Source: Planctomycetota bacterium (lineage in GTDB: Bacteria; Planctomycetota; JAJSAM01). From it: DNA of 64,000 nucleotides. Shown one piece after another: positions 60,806 to 64,000 of this stretch; the first letter of the stretch is position 1; the number at the start of each line of letters is the position of its first letter. The translations under genes were made by a program, and so were the position numbers. The stretch covers positions 1 to 64,000 of the forward strand of contig JAJSAM010000071.1 in NCBI GenBank assembly GCA_024274785.1, written 5' to 3'. Below the pieces are notes generated by a model. The model ran no database searches, was not told the DNA's origin, and saw nothing but the letters and a program-made list of their open reading frames with translations.

Positions 60806-62561
60806 TTAGTCGCGCCAGGCCGGCGGCGGCCACAGCGTTCCTGGTCCGGTCGGGCAGGGCTTCCCACGATCTGCGGTAGTGCCCGACGGCGAGGGGAAGA
60901 TTCCCGATCGCCTCGGCCTCGGCCGCGGCCCGGTTCCAAAGTGTGGCGATCGCCGGCGTGAGATCGCCGCCACTCTCGTAGCCCACCTCCTTCGCCTTCG
61001 CCAGGTTCTTTGCGGCGGAGGCGTATTGGCCGAGTTCCTGGCAGGCGAGGGCGGCGTTGTACCAGGCCGACGGGGCGAGTTGCTCTTTGTCCGCGGAGAT
61101 CCGGAGCGCCTGGTCGGCGGCCTCGAGTGCCTCTTCGGGACGCCCGAGAAGCATCAGCGCATTCGCTTTCATCGACAGCGCACGGCTCCCGAGGAGGTCC
61201 GGCGGCATTCCGATCTCGTCCCGGTACAGCCCGATGAGTTGATCCGTCCGGCGGATCACCGCTTCGGCGTGCCGCCGCACCGCCGCGGCCTGTTCGCGTT
61301 TTCGGCCGAGGGGAGCCGACCGGAGCTTCTTCTGCGCCTCATGCGCGGCCAGCAAGTCCTTCGAAATGAGCTGGGACAGTCCCCGGGGGGTGGCGGCCCT
61401 GGCATTGGTGGCGCCCCAGAGCGCCTCCATGCTCCGCCAGTCGTAGCAGCGGTGAAACGTGAGCAGGAAGAAGCAGGCGAACACCACGGCGACCAGTCGG
61501 GGCTTGAGACGGGCCAACCACGGCGAGACGAGGATCATCACCCCGACGGCCGGGACGTAGAGGAACCGCTCGGCGGTGGGGATGCCCACCTTGATCATGA
61601 GGTTGCTGACCGGGAACAGGGCGATGAAGAAGAACGCCAGGGCGAGCCGCGAGCGTGCCCCTCCCCGGATGGCGGCGGCAAGGAGCGCAACCAGCACCGC
61701 GATCGACACCGCGCTCCCGACGTCGATTCCGCCCAGGGCCGGCACGTGGTAGTCGATCAGGAGATCAACCGGAAACAGCAGCCGGTGCAGGTAGAGCAGA
61801 TAGCCCTTCGACATGGTGAGCAGGTTCGCCCCGTAGCTGCCGCCCCACCATCTCGAGAGGTGCCCCGGCATCTGGATGAACTCCGGGGATGGCATGATGA
61901 GGTTCCACAGCACGACATAGCAAAGCGCGATCGCGGTGTAGACCCCGTACCATCCGTACCGGCGCTTCTCGCCACGATACAGATCGACGACCACCGCCAG
62001 ACCGACGAACACGACCGCCGACTCCTTGGAAAGGAGGGCGATCACCAGGATGATCGCGGCCGCGACCCGCTTTCCCCGGAGATGTGCGAGCAGGGCGAGC
62101 ATGAGGAAGACGAGGACCAGCACGTCCCCACGGCTGGTGATCCAGGCGACGGATTCCGTATGCACCGGATGGAGGGCGAAAAGCACGGCGCCCGGGAATC
62201 CCGCGCGAGTCGCAAAGGACTTGCCCCGCTGCGCGAACAGCTCCATCAGCACCAGCATCAGGAGTACCGAGCCGAGGGCGTGATAAAGGACGTTGCGCAA
62301 GTGGAAGAACCACGGCTTCCCGCCGGAGATCGCCCAGTCGATCGCGAAGTCGAGGGTTCGAAGTGGCCGGTAGATGCCCTTCCAGCCGACCGGGGCGAGG
62401 GTGGCCGGGTCGGTGAAGAAGGAGGCGATACTGCTCGGAGCCAGGCTCCGGATCGCTTCGTTGTCCTCGACGAAGCGGACGTCGTCATAGAGGAACTCGC
62501 CGGAGAGCGAGGGGTAGTAGGCGGCCAGGCAGAGGCCCAGGATCACCAACGCATGGCGCAC
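60765..62561 (-). CDS. TMTC-like membrane protein: GT39-type transferase core plus TPR
   Basis: 598 residues from a GTG at 62561. Residues 1 to about 390 form ten or more membrane helices, with the early acidic motif GEFLYDDVRFVEDN, YRPLRTLDFAIDW, and HPVHTESVAWITSRGDVL, as in TMTC/O-mannosyltransferase relatives. Residues from 440 to 600 hold TPRs (GRPEEALEAADQALRISADK, GQYASAAKNLAKAKEVGYES). The last 13 residues (RGRARISSQDRER) are encoded by repeat copy E. The start is uncertain: GTG 62612 is also possible and would overlap the hydratase gene by 25 bp. Predicted to glycosylate periplasmic proteins. Confidence 0.78.
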   Translation of the reverse strand: MRHALVILGLCLAAYYPSLSGEFLYDDVRFVEDNEAIRSLAPSSIASFFTDPATLAPVGWKGIYRPLRTLDFAIDWAISGGKPWFFHLRNVLYHALGSVLLMLVLMELFAQRGKSFATRAGFPGAVLFALHPVHTESVAWITSRGDVLVLVFLMLALLAHLRGKRVAAAIILVIALLSKESAVVFVGLAVVVDLYRGEKRRYGWYGVYTAIALCYVVLWNLIMPSPEFIQMPGHLSRWWGGSYGANLLTMSKGYLLYLHRLLFPVDLLIDYHVPALGGIDVGSAVSIAVLVALLAAAIRGGARSRLALAFFFIALFPVSNLMIKVGIPTAERFLYVPAVGVMILVSPWLARLKPRLVAVVFACFFLLTFHRCYDWRSMEALWGATNARAATPRGLSQLISKDLLAAHEAQKKLRSAPLGRKREQAAAVRRHAEAVIRRTDQLIGLYRDEIGMPPDLLGSRALSMKANALMLLGRPEEALEAADQALRISADKEQLAPSAWYNAALACQELGQYASAAKNLAKAKEVGYESGGDLTPAIATLWNRAAAEAEAIGNLPLAVGHYRRSWEALPDRTRNAVAAAGLARLRGRARISSQDRER

Positions 62562-62587
62562 GGTCCGACCCTGCTCGCGCGTCAGAC

Positions 62588-63385
62588 TCAGGCTTCCGGC
62601 CTTTCGGACCACTTCGGCCGCCGCTTCTCGAAGAACGCGGCCATGCCCTCCTGCGCTTCATCTCCGACCCGGAGTTCCGAGATCATCTTCGCGGTGTACG
62701 GCCCGGCTTCGTCGAGCGTCATCCCCGGAAGTTTCCCGATCAACTCCTTGGCGTAGCGGAGCGCGTCCGGCCCGCTCGTCAGGATGTCCCGGACGTATTC
62801 GTCGACTCTGCTCGAAAGCAGGCCCGCGGAGACGGCTTCGTTGACGAGCCCGAGTACCGCGGCCCGGTCCGCCGAAATCCGGCGCCCGGTCAGGAACAAC
62901 TCCCGCGCGGCGCGCTCGCCGATCCGCTTGATGACGAACGGTCCGATGCACGCCGGTACCAGGCCGATCTTCACTTCGGAAAGCGAGAACTCCGCGCGGT
63001 GGCTCGCCACGGCGATGTCGCAGGCGGCCACCAGGCCGTTGCCTCCGCCGATGGCCGCGCCGTTCACGGCGGCGATCGTGGGGATGGGGAGCAGATAAAG
63101 CCTGCGCATCAGGTCGGCCAGCGGGAGGGCGTCGGCGAGATTCTCTTCGAACGAGAACCCTCTCATCCGGCCCATCCATTTGAGGTCGGCCCCGGCGCAG
63201 AAGGACTTGCCGCGGCCGGTGAGGACCAGCACGCGGATGTCAGCGGACTCTTCGATCCGGCGGAGAGCGTCGTTCAGCTCTTCGATCAGGATTTCGTTGA
63301 ACGCGTTGCGGACTTCCGGCCGGGCGAGCGCAATACGCGCCACCCGACCGGAGAGGTCAGCCACGATGGTGGTGTAGCCGGCCAC
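62588..63385 (-). CDS. Enoyl-CoA hydratase, methylglutaconyl-CoA hydratase-like
   Basis: 265 residues, full-length crotonase fold. RPEVRNAFNEILIEELNDAL, the oxyanion-hole segments GKSFCAGADLKWM and AAVNGAAIGGGNGL, and the FSLSEVKIGLVPA helix are present. The ADLKWM signature and the Glu-rich active-site region fit methylglutaconyl-CoA hydratases of leucine or geranyl degradation, but straight-chain hydratases cannot be excluded. Start GTG at 63385, overlapping the DUF35 gene's TAG by one base (TAGTG). Followed 26 bp later by the TMTC-like gene. Confidence 0.85.
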   Translation of the reverse strand: MAGYTTIVADLSGRVARIALARPEVRNAFNEILIEELNDALRRIEESADIRVLVLTGRGKSFCAGADLKWMGRMRGFSFEENLADALPLADLMRRLYLLPIPTIAAVNGAAIGGGNGLVAACDIAVASHRAEFSLSEVKIGLVPACIGPFVIKRIGERAARELFLTGRRISADRAAVLGLVNEAVSAGLLSSRVDEYVRDILTSGPDALRYAKELIGKLPGMTLDEAGPYTAKMISELRVGDEAQEGMAAFFEKRRPKWSERPEA

Positions 63386-63780
63386 TACGCCGGCACCACC
63401 TTGTATCCGTAGAACAGGACTCCGTCCGCGCCGTCTTCCCTGATTCTCCGGAATTCGATCTTCACCGGGAGGCCCATCTCGATTTCATCCAGATCGACAT
63501 CCACGAGTTGACTCATGAGCCGCACGCCGTTTTCGAGTTCCACCAGGCAGACCGCGTACGGCGAGAGGTCGGTGAACTCGTCCGGCGCCACGCGGATCAC
63601 GGTCCAGGTGATGACCTTGCCGGTGTCCGGCAGGACGACGGTTTCGAACTTCTGCTTGCCGCACTTCATGCAGATGCGTCGCGGTGGGAAGTGGATCTCC
63701 CCGCAGGCCGTGCACTCGCCGGCCTCCATGCGGTAGCGCTGCGGAACTTCGCGCCAGTATCTGGCTGTGGTCAGTCCCAT
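63385..63780 (-). CDS. DUF35 zinc-ribbon/OB-fold acyl-CoA-associated protein
   Basis: 131 residues. An N-terminal zinc ribbon has four cysteines (CTACGEIHFPPRRICMKCG), then an OB-fold (TGKVITWTVIRVAPDEF and PYAVCLVELENGVRLMSQLV). DUF35 proteins are usually encoded beside thiolases of the SCP2 type and form complexes with them, as found here. The ATG at 63780 overlaps the thiolase stop (TGATG). Likely a cofactor-free partner that helps CoA-ester binding. Confidence 0.88.
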   Translation of the reverse strand: MGLTTARYWREVPQRYRMEAGECTACGEIHFPPRRICMKCGKQKFETVVLPDTGKVITWTVIRVAPDEFTDLSPYAVCLVELENGVRLMSQLVDVDLDEIEMGLPVKIEFRRIREDGADGVLFYGYKVVPA

Positions 63781-64000
63781 CAGATCACCTCCAGGATGTG
63801 CACGGTGGAGCTGGCGCCGGTGCCGCCCATGTTCTGGGCGAGACCGCGTTTGGCATCCTTGACCTGCCGCCCGCCGGCGTTGCCGCGAAGCTGGGTGACG
63901 ATCTCGTGGATCTGGGCGATGCCGGTGGCGCCCACCGGGTGCCCCTTGGACTTCAGCCCACCGCTCGTGTTGATCGGGATCCGGCCGTCGAGCGCGGTTT
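63780..64000 (-). CDS. Thiolase family protein (SCP2-like), C-terminal part only
   Basis: Only the last 72 codons are in the window; the gene runs off the right edge. [20 protein letters not shown] and [19 protein letters not shown] carry the C-terminal catalytic GHP motif of thiolases. It ends ...[18 protein letters not shown]. Together with DUF35 it resembles the SCP-x/acetyl-CoA acetyltransferase pairs of lipid or steroid breakdown. Same transcript as DUF35 and the enoyl-CoA hydratase by overlaps. Confidence 0.85.
   Translation of the reverse strand, partial: TALDGRIPINTSGGLKSKGHPVGATGIAQIHEIVTQLRGNAGGRQVKDAKRGLAQNMGGTGASSTVHILEVI

Noticed and set aside
60879-62756. 625-codon plus-strand frame over the TMTC-like gene
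   Set aside because: Antisense shadow; no hydrophobic or catalytic signature.
1-64000. tRNA, rRNA, CRISPR array, phage or transposase genes
   Set aside because: None recognised on either strand. The only mobile-element-like signals are the two non-coding repeat families.

Overview
The window is GC-rich chromosomal DNA from a diderm (Gram-negative-type) bacterium. The envelope is implied by a type II secretion pseudopilin, an AsmA protein, a DUF481-like beta-barrel protein and several lipoproteins. HEAT repeats joined to a von Willebrand A domain, FG-GAP proteins, multiheme cytochromes with HEAT repeats, DUF4388, PEGA and FHA domains, and a lipoprotein sulfatase relative together suggest a Planctomycetota-like lineage. 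Acidobacteriota or a related uncultured phylum cannot be excluded, because there is no rRNA or tRNA gene to settle it. Genes are tightly packed, and many neighbours overlap by ATGA, GTGA, TTGA or TGATG.

Layout. 0.2-12.9 kb (minus): two ABC-2 exporters (one split, one fused), a two-PDZ lipoprotein, four tandem FG-GAP paralogues and gspK, in two blocks separated by a repeat. 13-16 kb: a CDP-alcohol phosphatidyltransferase, a GT39-like glycosyltransferase and a beta-barrel protein. 16.3-17.5 kb: a winged-helix regulator with a decayed membrane partner, and a GNAT gene broken by one stop codon. 17.5-20.6 kb: two octaheme cytochromes c. 20.9-25 kb: hutU-hutI followed by a secreted protein and a DinB-family protein. 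25.1-29.8 kb (plus): two GT4 glycosyltransferases, an alanyl-tRNA editing protein and a TPR membrane protein. 29.8-31.9 kb (minus): an FHA protein, a K+ channel and a DUF2007 protein. 31.9-40.1 kb (plus): pseudouridine synthase, IscU/NifU-like protein, HEAT-like proteins, sulfatase relative, AsmA protein and methyltransferase. 40.2-46.9 kb (minus): an MglA-like small GTPase with three roadblock proteins and an 1107-residue DUF4388/TPR/PEGA/beta-propeller protein. A TPR protein and a GAF-SpoIIE phosphatase diverge from this cluster. 50-55.2 kb: a lipoate-ligase-like protein, a CMD-family protein and a three-gene biotin-dependent acyl-CoA carboxylase. 55.4-60.6 kb: HEAT-VWA protein, spermidine-synthase-like protein and an ICMT-like membrane protein. 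60.7-64 kb: a TMTC-like protein and acyl-CoA metabolism genes, with a thiolase running off the end.

Most notable signals. (1) The GTPase/roadblock cluster, in which the GTPase carries a repeat-rich linker, a lysine run and a C-terminal membrane anchor. (2) A dispersed element of about 130-160 bp with inverted ends, present in five copies that lie just after gene ends; one copy supplies the last codons of a gene. (3) A recurring gene-head design: a TAnnnT hexamer 6-11 nt before the ATG with no Shine-Dalgarno, which suggests widespread leaderless translation. (4) An octaheme lipoprotein whose fourth heme motif is CX5CH.

Several CDS starts were moved inward from the longest possible frame, using signal peptides, ribosome binding sites and 4-nt overlaps. 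All family calls come from reading motifs; no database search was run.
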